This document shows, one piece after another, positions 16,120 to 24,413 of a DNA stretch of 37,097 nucleotides; the stretch's first letter is position 1, and each line of letters opens with the position of its first letter. Under the pieces are notes generated by a model, which saw only the letters and a program-made list of their open reading frames with translations, was not told the DNA's origin and did not search any database. The DNA lies in assembly GCA_900317295.1 (NCBI GenBank), contig ONGB01000006.1, forward strand, positions 1 to 37,097. Reading direction: 5' to 3'. Source of the stretch: an uncultured Erysipelotrichaceae bacterium. GTDB lineage: Bacteria; Bacillota_I; Bacilli_A; RFN20; CAG-826. The translations under genes and the position numbers were made by a program.

Positions 16120-17292
16120 ATGAAAGAGAAAAGACTTTTCACCAGCGAATCCGTCTCCGAAGGGCATCCCGATAAGGTCTGCGATCAGATCTCGGACGCC
16201 ATTTTGGACGAATGTCTGCGTCTAGATAAGAACGCCCACGTGGCCTGCGAAGTCTTCGCCACCACCGAAAAGATCGTCATCGGCGGGGAGATCACCTGCG
16301 AAGGCGCCGTCGATTTCGAAGGCATCGCCAGGAAGGTACTCCGTGAGATCGGCTACACCTCCCCTGAAAAAGGCATCGGCGCGGATACCTGTCAGATCGA
16401 AGTGCTCGTCAAGAAGCAATCCCCCGACATCGCGATGGGGGTCGACCGCGGCGATCCTTTGGCTCAAGGTGCTGGGGACCAGGGCATCATGTTCGGCTTT
16501 GCCACCGACGAAACCGAAGGCTATATGCCTTTGGCCTTATCGATCGCCCATAAGCTCGTCCGCACGGCGACGATCCTTAGGAAATCGGGCGAATTCAAAG
16601 ACGCGCGGCCGGACATGAAGAGCCAAGTCACCATCGATTACACCGATCCCGAATCCCCAAAAATCGATACCCTATTGATGTCGATCCAGCATGACCCGGA
16701 TGTCGATTTATCCGCGTTCAAAAAATATGTGGAAGAGCAAATCATGGACCCCGTGGCCGCTTCTTTCGGCTTTGCCAAGGGGTACCGGGTCTTTATCAAC
16801 CCGACCGGTAGATTCGTCATCGGCGGCCCCGCGGGGGATACCGGGCTCACGGGAAGGAAGATCATCGTCGACACCTATGGGGGCTATGGCCATCACGGGG
16901 GTGGCTCCTTCTCCGGGAAGGATCCCTCCAAAGTGGACCGTTCCGCCTCTATGTACGCCCGCTATATCGCGAAGAACCTCGTCGCCGCCGGGGCGGCCTC
17001 CAAGTTGGAGGTCGAACTCTCCTATGCGATCGGGGTGGCGGAACCCTTATCCATCTCCGTCGAGACCTTCGGCACCGCGAAGATCGATGAGGACATCATC
17101 TTGCGCGCCATCAAGACCTTCTTCGACGCGAGGCCGGGGGCGATCAACGCCGCCTTCCACCTCAATGAACCGACTTGGAAGTATTCCGATATCTGCAATT
17201 ACGGCTGCTTCGGGCGCCCGGATCTCGATCTCCCTTGGGAGAAATTAGACAAGGTCGCTTCGCTTAAAGAATTCTTCGCCAAGCAAGCATAA
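16120..17292 (+). CDS. metK: S-adenosylmethionine synthetase
   Basis: A 390-residue cytoplasmic enzyme that makes SAM from methionine and ATP. FTSESVSEGHPDKV is at the N-terminus, GAGDQG is at 117-122 and GGGSFSGKDPSKVDRSA at 260-276; the first is the ATP-binding signature and the last the phosphate-binding loop. Length matches bacterial MetK. The start at 16120 was chosen because AGGAGG lies 6 nt upstream. An upstream in-phase frame from 16081 would begin inside the terminator hairpin. Expression is predicted to be controlled by the SAM-sensing leader. Confidence 0.97.
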   Translation: MKEKRLFTSESVSEGHPDKVCDQISDAILDECLRLDKNAHVACEVFATTEKIVIGGEITCEGAVDFEGIARKVLREIGYTSPEKGIGADTCQIEVLVKKQSPDIAMGVDRGDPLAQGAGDQGIMFGFATDETEGYMPLALSIAHKLVRTATILRKSGEFKDARPDMKSQVTIDYTDPESPKIDTLLMSIQHDPDVDLSAFKKYVEEQIMDPVAASFGFAKGYRVFINPTGRFVIGGPAGDTGLTGRKIIVDTYGGYGHHGGGSFSGKDPSKVDRSASMYARYIAKNLVAAGAASKLEVELSYAIGVAEPLSISVETFGTAKIDEDIILRAIKTFFDARPGAINAAFHLNEPTWKYSDICNYGCFGRPDLDLPWEKLDKVASLKEFFAKQA

Positions 17293-17295
17293 ACG

Positions 17296-17320
17296 AAAAG
17301 GGCCCCGCGCCCTTTTTTCT
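17296..17320 (+). terminator. Terminator of metK
   Basis: AAAAGGGC/GCCCTTTT stem with a 5-nt loop and a run of T, 4 nt after the stop. Confidence 0.87.
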
Positions 17321-17430
17321 TTGAAAACCCCATCAAATCCCCCGCGGATTTAAGTTTTTGCCCTGTTGGCCTTTTCTTAGAAAAGAAATGCGTTAAAATA
17401 GAATTACCAAAACCCTTAGGAGGGGTAACA

Positions 17431-17982
17431 ATGAAATACCAAATCACCGGAAAGAACATCCACGTGACCGATGCCATTCGCTTTGACATCGAGAAGAAGC
17501 TCTCCCGCATGGACAAGTACTTCGTCATTAATGACGATGTGCTCTGCCGCGCGGTCGTCAGATCCTATACGGTCGGGGCCAAGGTCGAGATCACGATCTT
17601 CACGAAAGAGATGGATTTCCGTTGCGAGGTCAAGAACGATGACCTCTATGCCGCGGTCGATCTCGCCGTTGACAAACTCGAAGGCCAGATGCGGAAGCTC
17701 AAAACCCGCATGGACCGCAAGAAAGAGAAAGAATCCCTTGGCAAAGCCATCGCCTACGAAAACTTCGAAGCCGAAGCCGCCGAAGAAGAAGCCGAGGAAG
17801 TCGTCCGCTCCAAATCGATCCTCCTCAAGCCGATGAGCATCGATGAGGCGATCACCCGCATGGAAGCCCTCGACCACGATTTCTTCCTCTACCTCGATGA
17901 GGAAGATGATCGCATCGGCGTCGTCTATCGCCGCGTCGACGGCGGCTATGGCGTCCTCGAGGCCGAGAACAAGCTTAAATAA
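17431..17982 (+). CDS. hpf: Long-form ribosome hibernation promoting factor
   Basis: A 183-residue HPF. The N-terminal RaiA/YfiA domain (1-95) starts YQITGKNIHVTDAIR, with the basic helix EGQMRKLKTRMDRKK at its end. An acidic linker (about 118-130) leads to the C-terminal dimerisation domain (133-183, KSILLKPMSIDEAITRMEALDHDFFLYLDEE...). The long form pairs 70S ribosomes into 100S dimers in resting cells. AGGAGG lies 9 nt before the ATG and the gene is monocistronic. Its leader has a short AAGAAA/TTTCTT dyad near 17378. Confidence 0.95.
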   Translation: MKYQITGKNIHVTDAIRFDIEKKLSRMDKYFVINDDVLCRAVVRSYTVGAKVEITIFTKEMDFRCEVKNDDLYAAVDLAVDKLEGQMRKLKTRMDRKKEKESLGKAIAYENFEAEAAEEEAEEVVRSKSILLKPMSIDEAITRMEALDHDFFLYLDEEDDRIGVVYRRVDGGYGVLEAENKLK

Positions 17983-18003
17983 GGAATCTCTTCCCTCCAT
18001 ATA

Positions 18004-18034
18004 CCCCCGGTGGCCAAAACCGCCGGGGTTTTAC
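18004..18034 (+). terminator. Terminator of hpf
   Basis: A CCCCGG-GG/CC-CCGGGG stem (18005-18028) is followed by TTTTACTTTG. Confidence 0.85.
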
Positions 18035-18103
18035 TTTGTTAGGCGCTCTTCTTCGTCGCGTTAGGCTTTCTTTTCCTCGCGTCTACGCCTATAATCGGCG
18101 CGT

Positions 18104-18988
18104 ATGGCAGGAAAAGTATTGGTAACCGACCTCGACGGAACCCTGTTCTATCCCCGTCGGCGTTTCACCATGGTCTGCAAGAAGACCAAGCGCTTCCTGA
18201 AGAAGTGGACCGACGATGGCAACCGCCTGGTCCTATGCTCTTCCCGCGGCACCTGCTTCGCTTCCCAAGCCAGGAAATACCTCGAAGTCCCCTTCGACAT
18301 GATCGGGGGGTCCGGCACGATCATGGAGGTCGACGGCAAAACGCAGATCATCCAAGCCTTCGAGCCCGAGGAATTCCGCGCTTTGGCCTATGAGCTGATC
18401 GATTCCGGGGATTTCCTTTTCACGATCCTCACCACCGCGGATTACAACATGGTCATCCCCAAGAGGAATCTGAAGAACTTCGCCCGTTTCATGTTCTGGG
18501 CTTATCAATCCACCCAGTTCGTCTATCGCGAGCCCCAGGTCCTAAGCGATGAGATCTTCGAGCGGATGATCGATGAGCGGAAAGCCCTCAAACTGATGAT
18601 GATGGTCGGCCTCACCGAGAAGAAGCAAAAAGCCGCCTCCGAGCTCTCCCGTCACCTGCAGGAGAAGTACCCGGACTTCCATATCAATTGGTTCGACCAA
18701 TTCATAGAAATCACCCCTAAGGGGTGCTCAAAAGCCTCCGGCCTTGCCTTTTATCTTGATTCGCAAGGTATTTCGCCCGATAATGTTTCGGTTGTCGGCG
18801 ATTCAGGCAACGACGTGCCGATGTTCCGCGCCCATCCGAACAGCTCCTTCTGCATGGAGCATGCCTTCGGCAGGGTGAAGCGGGAGGCCACCCACGTCAT
18901 CAAAGAATTCGCTGATCTTGAGAAATGGCTATACCCTTCGGCGGATAGCCCATCCCCCGAGAAAACAAAAGGAGATTCCGATGAATAA
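18104..18988 (+). CDS. HAD-IIB (Cof-like) phosphatase
   Basis: A 294-residue HAD hydrolase with motif I VTDLDGTLFY (nucleophile Asp9, acid Asp11), motif II LCSSRG, Lys in TPKGCSKASGL and motif IV VVGDSGNDVPMF. The alpha/beta cap between motifs II and III places it in the Cof/IIB group acting on sugar phosphates or small phosphorylated metabolites. The TATAAT at 18090-18095 ends 8 nt before the ATG, so the mRNA is predicted to be leaderless. Its last 8 nt overlap the next gene, and AAAGGAG for that gene lies inside this one, so the three genes to 20399 form an operon. Confidence 0.87.
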   Translation: MAGKVLVTDLDGTLFYPRRRFTMVCKKTKRFLKKWTDDGNRLVLCSSRGTCFASQARKYLEVPFDMIGGSGTIMEVDGKTQIIQAFEPEEFRALAYELIDSGDFLFTILTTADYNMVIPKRNLKNFARFMFWAYQSTQFVYREPQVLSDEIFERMIDERKALKLMMMVGLTEKKQKAASELSRHLQEKYPDFHINWFDQFIEITPKGCSKASGLAFYLDSQGISPDNVSVVGDSGNDVPMFRAHPNSSFCMEHAFGRVKREATHVIKEFADLEKWLYPSADSPSPEKTKGDSDE

Positions 18989-19922
18989 CAACACTCTAGT
19001 CATCGCTACCATCGCGCACTACGCGGTTGAGATCCGCAGCAGCCTCGAATACGCGCTGCCCAACCGTGAGTTCCCGATCGCGAACTACAACCACCGCAAG
19101 GCCGCCGTCCTCGCGGAGGTCGATCAAGACACTTGGCTCAAGAAAGTCTTCATTCCCAACAACGGCGAAAACGGCGCGAACCTCGAGAAGATGATCCGCG
19201 ACTTCGCCGAATCCGTTTACGGCGAAAAATCCACCATCCTCCGCGTCAACGGCGACAAAGTCGAAGTCGACTCCGCCCAATTGCTTTCGCTCATCAAACC
19301 GGTCATCCAGATCCATGAGAACCTGACCGCCATGATGCGCGGCGCCCTCCAAGATGGCCTCAACCGCCTCCGCGCGGCCAAGACCGACGAAGAACGCGCC
19401 CAGCTCGACATGACCGATGGCCAGAAGCTCTTCGAGATGGAAGACCACGCCTACCGCGGCCTCGCCTACATGGTTTTGACCATGCTCCTCGAGAAGCTCT
19501 TCGCCGACTACAACGTCGCCCGCAACGAAGCCCACGGCGCCGAATCCCCGGCCTCCAACTTCATCGGCCAGGATATCCAAACCGTCATCCAGCAGATCGG
19601 CACGATCCGCGCCAACGCCATCGAGCATGACCTCGTCTACAAAGAGATGGAAGACAAGATCCACGCCATCGTCGAGAACTGCACCGGCCGCCGCGATTTG
19701 CCCGCCGGCAAACGTTTCCCGGATGTCTTCCGCGAGACCCGCGAGCTCATCGGCGTCTATCTCCGCGATGCTGAGATCGTCCTCTTCGGCGATCCTTCCA
19801 CCGCCAAGCCCGGCGAAGCCCCCCGTGGTTTCTACCAGGATCAGATGGATGCCCTCGTCGCCCAGGTGAACGCCAACAACGCCGCCGCCGCGGCCCGCGA
19901 AGAAGCCGCCAAGAAAGCCTAA
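18981..19922 (+). CDS. Conserved-looking cytoplasmic protein, unknown function
   Basis: A 313-residue soluble, mostly helical protein I do not recognise. It has no cysteine-rich or nucleotide-binding motif; the single Cys is in ENCTGRRDLP. The C-terminus is an Ala/Asn-rich helix (NANNAAAAAREEAAKKA). Codon use is extremely biased to C-ending codons, as in hpf and pduL, suggesting an abundant protein. The start at 18981 follows AAAGGAG by 8 nt and overlaps the HAD gene. Its position between a phosphatase and a small membrane protein may mean a shared process, but nothing in the sequence says which. Confidence 0.8.
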   Translation: MNNNTLVIATIAHYAVEIRSSLEYALPNREFPIANYNHRKAAVLAEVDQDTWLKKVFIPNNGENGANLEKMIRDFAESVYGEKSTILRVNGDKVEVDSAQLLSLIKPVIQIHENLTAMMRGALQDGLNRLRAAKTDEERAQLDMTDGQKLFEMEDHAYRGLAYMVLTMLLEKLFADYNVARNEAHGAESPASNFIGQDIQTVIQQIGTIRANAIEHDLVYKEMEDKIHAIVENCTGRRDLPAGKRFPDVFRETRELIGVYLRDAEIVLFGDPSTAKPGEAPRGFYQDQMDALVAQVNANNAAAAAREEAAKKA

Positions 19923-19928
19923 TCCGCC

Positions 19929-20399
19929 ATGCCGACCAAAAAGACCTTTTTGCCGAGGAAAGAACTCGTCTGGTATGCCATCGCCGCCACCTTGGCGACG
20001 CTGGGCCTCGTCTTTTTGGTGTTTGGCATCATCGGTTCCCACTTGCCCGTCAAGGCCAGCGATAACTGGGTGAAGAACTCCGAGAACGCTTGGCTCGTCC
20101 CGTGGTCGAAGATGGGATACCGTTGGTGGGGACTCATCATCCTCGGCGTCGGACTCGCCATCGGGATCATCGCCCTCTGCGTCTTCGCTAGAAGCGGCGA
20201 CCGCGATTCCGAGCGCGCCCAGCGCCGCGCCCAGCGCCTCGCCCTCGAAGATGAGGAAGAGGAAGTGGTCGAGGTGGAAGCCGAAGAAAAGGTCGAAGCC
20301 GAGCCCGCTCCGGAAAAGGAAGATCCCGCACCCGCCGAAGAGCCTGCAAAGGAAGAGGCGGCCGAACCCGAAGCGCCCGCCGAAGAAAAAGCCGAATAA
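19929..20399 (+). CDS. Two-helix membrane protein with acidic tail
   Basis: A 156-residue protein with membrane helices at about 13-38 and 63-88 and a short extracytoplasmic loop (DNWVKNSENAWLVPWSKMGY). A basic stretch (RAQRRAQRLAL) follows, then a low-complexity Glu/Ala/Pro tail of about 55 residues (EEPAKEEAAEPEAP). The tail is predicted cytoplasmic. No family is recognised. It lies 6 nt after the preceding gene and ends the operon at a terminator. The tail could bind a basic partner or the ribosome, as a guess. Confidence 0.75.
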   Translation: MPTKKTFLPRKELVWYAIAATLATLGLVFLVFGIIGSHLPVKASDNWVKNSENAWLVPWSKMGYRWWGLIILGVGLAIGIIALCVFARSGDRDSERAQRRAQRLALEDEEEEVVEVEAEEKVEAEPAPEKEDPAPAEEPAKEEAAEPEAPAEEKAE

Positions 20400-20403
20400 C
20401 GAA

Positions 20404-20431
20404 AAGGATCTCCTCGCGAGATCCTTTTTCT
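20404..20431 (+). terminator. Terminator of the HAD/unknown/membrane operon
   Basis: A perfect 9-bp stem AAGGATCTC/GAGATCCTT with a 5-nt loop and TTTTTC. Confidence 0.92.
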
Positions 20432-20435
20432 ATAA

Positions 20436-20460
20436 GAAAAACGGGCCGATGCCCGTTTTT
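20436..20460. terminator. Terminator of degV (bidirectional form)
   Basis: ACGGGC/GCCCGT with A/T tracts on both sides. It lies just past the DegV stop on minus and tandem to the plus-strand terminator. Confidence 0.88.
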
Positions 20461-20462
20461 GC

Positions 20463-21329
20463 TTAGCGATGTTTCGCGTGGAAGGCGACGCCGACCCCGT
20501 CGGGTCCGCTGTGGCTGCCGGCGGTGGGGTTGCAGTAGCAGCGCACGATCTTGAGGTCATCGCCGAATTTCTCGCGGAGCATCCTCTCGACGATGTTGGC
20601 GAGCTCCGGGGCATCGGTGTCCCCGAGGACGAAGGGATGGTTCTTGATGTCGTCGCCGAGGTCTTCGACGTATTTGACTAAGGCTTTCAAGGCGTTCTTC
20701 CTGCCGGTGACTTTGCCGATGGAATCCATCTTGCCCTCATCGTTGATCTGGATGATCGGCTTGATGCCGATGAGGTTGCCCATGAAGCCGGAGAAATGCG
20801 AGACGCGTCCGGAATGGGCGAAGAAACGGAGGTCATCGACGAAGAAGTAGCAGGCGAAGTGGTCGATCTCCTCTTTCGCCCAAGCGAGGATCTCATCGAT
20901 GCTCTTGCCGTCTTTGGCCATCTGAAGGATCTCTAGGAGGGAGACGTAGGCCCCGATCGTGATGGCTTTGAGGTCGATCTCCTCGAAACGGACGCCCGGG
21001 TATTTGGCCTTCAGCTCATCGATGGCCTGATGCATCGCGTTGAAGGTGACGGTCATCGCCGCGGAGAAGTGGGGGTAGAGGATCTCCCCGCCTTTTTTAA
21101 AGGCCGGTTCAAAGATCTCGATGTATTTGGCCGCGGATAACCCGGCGGTGGTGGGCAAGGTGCCCTTGCGGAGGGAATCATAGAAGGCATGGCCATCGAA
21201 TTCCTCCCAATCTTCATAAGGCACGACTTCCTGCTCGCCGATGTAATAGGGCATCGGGATGAAGGTGGCGCCATAGCTTTCCGCTTCTTTGCGGGAGATG
21301 TCGCAATCGCTGTCGACGAATAATTGCAT
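20463..21329 (-). CDS. DegV-family fatty-acid-binding protein
   Basis: A 288-residue cytoplasmic lipid-binding protein. VDSDCDIS at residues 5-12 and TTAGLSAAKY (about 60-69, the usual TSQPS position) mark the ligand site; RFFAHSGRVS and the C-terminal SGPDGVGVAFH close it. Family members (FakB) present a fatty acid to the kinase FakA for phospholipid synthesis; no fakA is in this window. The promoter has TATAAT at 21366-21371, giving a leader of about 30 nt with AAGGA before the ATG. It diverges from mntP. Confidence 0.92.
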   Translation of the reverse strand: MQLFVDSDCDISRKEAESYGATFIPMPYYIGEQEVVPYEDWEEFDGHAFYDSLRKGTLPTTAGLSAAKYIEIFEPAFKKGGEILYPHFSAAMTVTFNAMHQAIDELKAKYPGVRFEEIDLKAITIGAYVSLLEILQMAKDGKSIDEILAWAKEEIDHFACYFFVDDLRFFAHSGRVSHFSGFMGNLIGIKPIIQINDEGKMDSIGKVTGRKNALKALVKYVEDLGDDIKNHPFVLGDTDAPELANIVERMLREKFGDDLKIVRCYCNPTAGSHSGPDGVGVAFHAKHR

Positions 21330-21446
21330 AATAGATAAAATCCTTATCTGCCAATAGGCCCTGCCATTATAGACTATTTTCCTTAAATAATCGCGCGCGC
21401 AAAGAAAAAGGGGATAATTCCGCTTCCTGAGCGTATGATATGAGGC

Positions 21447-22091
21447 ATGACCTTCCTGATTCTATTGCAGATCTTCTTGCTCGGGATCGGATTATCCGCG
21501 GATGCCTTTTCCGTCGCCTTGACCGATGGGCTCACTTACCGCGACATCAATAAAAAGCGTTCTTTCTTCATCGCCGGGGTCTTCGGCTTCATGCAGGCCT
21601 TGATGCCGCTGATCGGATTCTGGCTTGTTGAGTTGGTGGAAGTGCTCGCCGGGGCCGCTTCGGGGACCGAGGCGGGAAACATCGCCTCTTTGACGGTGGC
21701 TTGGATCGCTTTCGCCTTATTGCTATTCATCGGCGGGAAGATGCTCATCGAATCGATTTCGGAATTGCGGAAACCCGAGGAGAATCGGAAAGAACGCCTC
21801 TTCTCCGTCAAGGAAGTGCTTTTCTATGGCTTTGCCACGGCGGTGGATGCCTTGGCGGCCGGGGTGGCGATGCACGCGGGGTTATCGAATACCGCGACCG
21901 TGTGGCTGCACGTCTCGATCATCTTGGTTTTGACTTTCTCTTTGTCCCTGGTGGGCCTATTCCTTGGCAAGCAGATCATGAAATGGCTTAAGGGGAAATA
22001 CGAAATCGCCGGGATCGTCGGCGGCATCATCCTCATCCTCCTCGCGGCCTATGTGATCCTAAGCCATTATTTCCCGGCGCTAGGTTTTTAA
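21447..22091 (+). CDS. mntP: MntP-type manganese efflux pump
   Basis: A 214-residue protein with six membrane helices in two inverted halves. GLSADAFSVAL (about 14-24) and GFATAVDALAAGVAMH (about 127-142) carry the paired acidic residues (ADAF, VDAL) of the MntP family, which exports Mn2+. The TATGAT (21434-21439) ends 7 nt before the ATG, with no Shine-Dalgarno space, so it is predicted to be leaderless. No Mn2+ riboswitch (yybP-ykoY) is present in the 117-bp divergent gap. It overlaps the stop of the converging Rrf2 gene by 4 bp. Confidence 0.9.
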   Translation: MTFLILLQIFLLGIGLSADAFSVALTDGLTYRDINKKRSFFIAGVFGFMQALMPLIGFWLVELVEVLAGAASGTEAGNIASLTVAWIAFALLLFIGGKMLIESISELRKPEENRKERLFSVKEVLFYGFATAVDALAAGVAMHAGLSNTATVWLHVSIILVLTFSLSLVGLFLGKQIMKWLKGKYEIAGIVGGIILILLAAYVILSHYFPALGF

Positions 22092-22492
22092 ATCACGTAA
22101 GAAACCGCGTACTGTTCCCGTTGCTTCTCGATCAAATCCGATAGGGAAATCGCGGCGAAATAGTCCGCGGTTTTCTTTTCGAATTCCTTTAAGGCTTCTT
22201 CGATGGGCGGGTATTTCACATCCCCTGGCTGAAAGAAACTTTCGGATGGGTAAATGATGTCTTTGAGGCTGATGTCCTTCGGGGGTTTGGCAAGGCGGTA
22301 CCCCCCTTGATTCCCGCGGGTGCATAGGAGCAATCCGCGCGATTTGTACATCGGGACGATCTGCTCTAGGAATTTCTTCGAAAGATCCTTCCGTTCAGCC
22401 ACGTCTAATAGGGAGATGAAACCCTCATCATAATGCTCGCCTAAATCGACGAAGAGTTTGATTGCGGCGATGGTCTTGGAAGATAGTTTCAT
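22088..22492 (-). CDS. Rrf2-family regulator, CymR-like
   Basis: A 134-residue winged-helix repressor. The recognition helix region is SLLDVAERKDLSKKFLEQIV (27-46), and the wing is LLLCTRGNQGGYRLAKP (54-70). The three cysteines that hold a Fe-S cluster in IscR or NsrR are absent; only Cys57 is present. That fits CymR, the cysteine-metabolism repressor of Firmicutes that works in complex with CysK. The C-terminus SYVI ends in isoleucine, the residue type used by CysE to enter the CysK active site. It overlaps the kinase stop by ATGA, sharing one mRNA, and cysK is divergent from that operon. Confidence 0.85.
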   Translation of the reverse strand: MKLSSKTIAAIKLFVDLGEHYDEGFISLLDVAERKDLSKKFLEQIVPMYKSRGLLLCTRGNQGGYRLAKPPKDISLKDIIYPSESFFQPGDVKYPPIEEALKEFEKKTADYFAAISLSDLIEKQREQYAVSYVI

Positions 22493-23322
22493 TTCCTTGC
22501 CCCCTGGATGAAATCGACGAGTAACGGCTCGAACTTGACCCCATAGGGATGGGATTCATCCCCGACGGTGTTCTTGATCGCCTCCACGACGAAGGAAGCG
22601 GCGAGCTTAGAAGCCTCAAAGCCGTCTTTTCCACTAAGCAAGGCCCCAAGGAAGGTCGAGGAATAGATATCCCCCGTCCCGTGGTAGGAGCGGTCAATCC
22701 GTTCATGCTCGAAGTAGCGGTATCCTTTTTCATCAAAATAAGCGACCCCCGTCATCCCTTTTCGATAGGAGACGCCGGTGAGGACGATGGTCTTCGCCCC
22801 TAAGAAACGCAGCCCATCAATCACTTTGTGGATATAGGCTTCGTCATAGGCTTCTTGGTAGGGGAGGCCGGTAAGTAGGCAGGCTTCGGTCAAATTGGGG
22901 AGGAGGTAATCCGCTTCTTTGACCAAACCCTTCATCCCTTCGACATAGGCTTGGTCGAAGGCGGGATAGAGCTTCCCCGCGTCCCCCATGACGGGGTCGA
23001 GGACGAAGGGCGCGCCTTCGCTTAATAGTTTCCTTTTGATTTCTTTAGCCTGTTCGAAGTGCCTTAGTTCCCCAAGATACCCCGCGTATAAGGCGTCATA
23101 TTGGATGTGTTCCCTTTCCCAATGGGCGAGGATGTGGGGGATCTCATCGCTTAGATCATGGACGACGAAATCCTTGAACCCCGCGGTATGGGTGGAGAGG
23201 ATGGCGCTAGGCAGGATCGCGGTCTCGATGCCCCAGGCGCTTAATACGGGGAGCGCCACCGTGATGGAGCACTGCCCGTAGCAGGAGATATCTTGGAACG
23301 TTAGGATTTTTTTACTTTTCAT
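22489..23322 (-). CDS. Pyridoxamine/pyridoxal kinase
   Basis: A 277-residue ribokinase-like kinase that phosphorylates B6 vitamers toward PLP. The N-terminal QDISCYGQCSITVALPVLSAWG is typical of the PdxY/PdxK group, DPVMGDAGKLY is at about 118-128, LPNLTEACLLTG follows, and the catalytic anion-hole motif SYHGTGDIYSS lies near 220. A hydroxymethylpyrimidine kinase is less likely given the N-terminal motif. It is the first gene of an operon with the CymR-like regulator, divergent from PLP-dependent cysK, so cofactor supply and cysteine synthesis may be regulated together. Confidence 0.9.
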   Translation of the reverse strand: MKSKKILTFQDISCYGQCSITVALPVLSAWGIETAILPSAILSTHTAGFKDFVVHDLSDEIPHILAHWEREHIQYDALYAGYLGELRHFEQAKEIKRKLLSEGAPFVLDPVMGDAGKLYPAFDQAYVEGMKGLVKEADYLLPNLTEACLLTGLPYQEAYDEAYIHKVIDGLRFLGAKTIVLTGVSYRKGMTGVAYFDEKGYRYFEHERIDRSYHGTGDIYSSTFLGALLSGKDGFEASKLAASFVVEAIKNTVGDESHPYGVKFEPLLVDFIQGARK

Positions 23323-23336
23323 ATGGGTTATCTTCG

Positions 23337-23394
23337 TTGACCTTAGAAAAACAGGATGCTAGAATATTGTAAGCCTAGTAAACAGATAGGTAAA
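23337..23394. promoter_or_regulatory. Overlapping divergent promoters of cysK and the kinase-cymR operon
   Basis: Plus strand: TTGACC (23337-23342), 17 bp, TGC plus TAGAAT (23360-23365) for cysK. Minus strand: TTTACC (23389-23394), 17 bp, TACAAT (23366-23371) for the kinase operon. The two -10 elements abut, so polymerases would compete and one bound repressor could shut both. Confidence 0.65.
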
Positions 23395-23406
23395 GGGTAA
23401 AAAGTT

Positions 23407-24333
23407 ATGAAAGTCTACGAAAGCATCATCGACACCGTGGGGAAGACCCCGCTTGTCGAACTGAAGAACATCGAGAAGGAACTCGGCCTAAAAGCGCGCA
23501 TCATCGCCAAGGTCGAATCCTTCAATCCCGCTGGCAGCGTCAAGGATCGCATCGCCAAAGCGATGATCGAGAAAGCGGAAAAGCAAGGGCTTATCCATCC
23601 AGACACCGTCTTGGTGGAACCGACTTCTGGGAACACCGGGATCGGTTTGGCGATGGTCGCCGCCTCCAAAGGTCTTCGCATCATCCTCACGATGCCGGAG
23701 ACGATGTCCATCGAACGACGGAATCTCCTAAAGGCCTATGGGGCGGAGCTCGTCCTCACCGAAGGGGCGAAAGGGATGAAGGGGGCGATCGAGAAAGCCG
23801 ATGAATTATTGAAGACGATCCCCCACGCCTTCATGCCCTCGCAGTTCACCAATCCGGCGAACCCCGAGATCCATTATCTGACCACTGGCCCGGAAATCTA
23901 CGCGGATTTGGATGGGGAAATCGATTATTTCGTCGCCGGGGTCGGCACCGGGGGAACAATCTCCGGCACCGGGAAATACCTCAAAGAGAAGAAGCCCTCC
24001 ATCAAAGTGGTAGCGGTGGAGCCCGCGACCTCGCCCGTCCTTTCCAAAGGCGAAGCCGGCCCGCATAAGATCCAAGGGATCGGCGCGGGTTTCGTCCCGA
24101 AGACGCTAGACACCTCCATCTATGATGAAATCCTTCCCATCACCAACGAGGACGCTTTCCAAACCGGAAGATTATCCGCGCATAAGGAAGGCTTATTGGT
24201 CGGCATCTCCTCTGGTGCGGCCTTGTTCGCGGCGATTACCCTGGCTAAACGCAAGGAAAACGAAGGCAAAACCATCGTCGTCTTGCTGCCCGACACCGGG
24301 GAACGTTACCTATCGACCCCGATGTTCGAATAA
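23407..24333 (+). CDS. cysK: Cysteine synthase (O-acetylserine sulfhydrylase A)
   Basis: A 308-residue PLP enzyme that makes cysteine from O-acetylserine and sulfide. The PLP lysine is Lys46 in NPAGSVKDR; the substrate loop TSGNTG is at 73-78, and the phosphate loop GTGGT lies near 180. SGAA near the C-terminus and [10 protein letters not shown] are intact. Length matches CysK. AAAGGG lies 9 nt before the ATG. Its divergence from a CymR-like gene suggests control by cysteine status, with CysK itself as possible co-regulator. No T-box or S-box is visible in the 35-nt leader. Confidence 0.96.
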   Translation: MKVYESIIDTVGKTPLVELKNIEKELGLKARIIAKVESFNPAGSVKDRIAKAMIEKAEKQGLIHPDTVLVEPTSGNTGIGLAMVAASKGLRIILTMPETMSIERRNLLKAYGAELVLTEGAKGMKGAIEKADELLKTIPHAFMPSQFTNPANPEIHYLTTGPEIYADLDGEIDYFVAGVGTGGTISGTGKYLKEKKPSIKVVAVEPATSPVLSKGEAGPHKIQGIGAGFVPKTLDTSIYDEILPITNEDAFQTGRLSAHKEGLLVGISSGAALFAAITLAKRKENEGKTIVVLLPDTGERYLSTPMFE

Positions 24334-24349
24334 CCCTAGATAAACGGAA

Positions 24350-24378
24350 AACACGCACCTTCCCGTGCGTGTTTTTTG
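24350..24378 (+). terminator. Terminator of cysK
   Basis: AACACGCAC/GTGCGTGTT stem, 6-nt loop, TTTTTTG. Confidence 0.92.
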
Positions 24379-24413
24379 TTCAAGTTATTCTTGATTGCTG
24401 GCAGGGATATAAT

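Noticed and set aside
18996-20042. 348-residue minus-strand frame opposite the 313-aa gene
   Set aside because: Shadow of a gene with strong C-ending codon bias. The translation is a low-complexity Gly/Asp/Val/Glu mix and there is no ribosome site.
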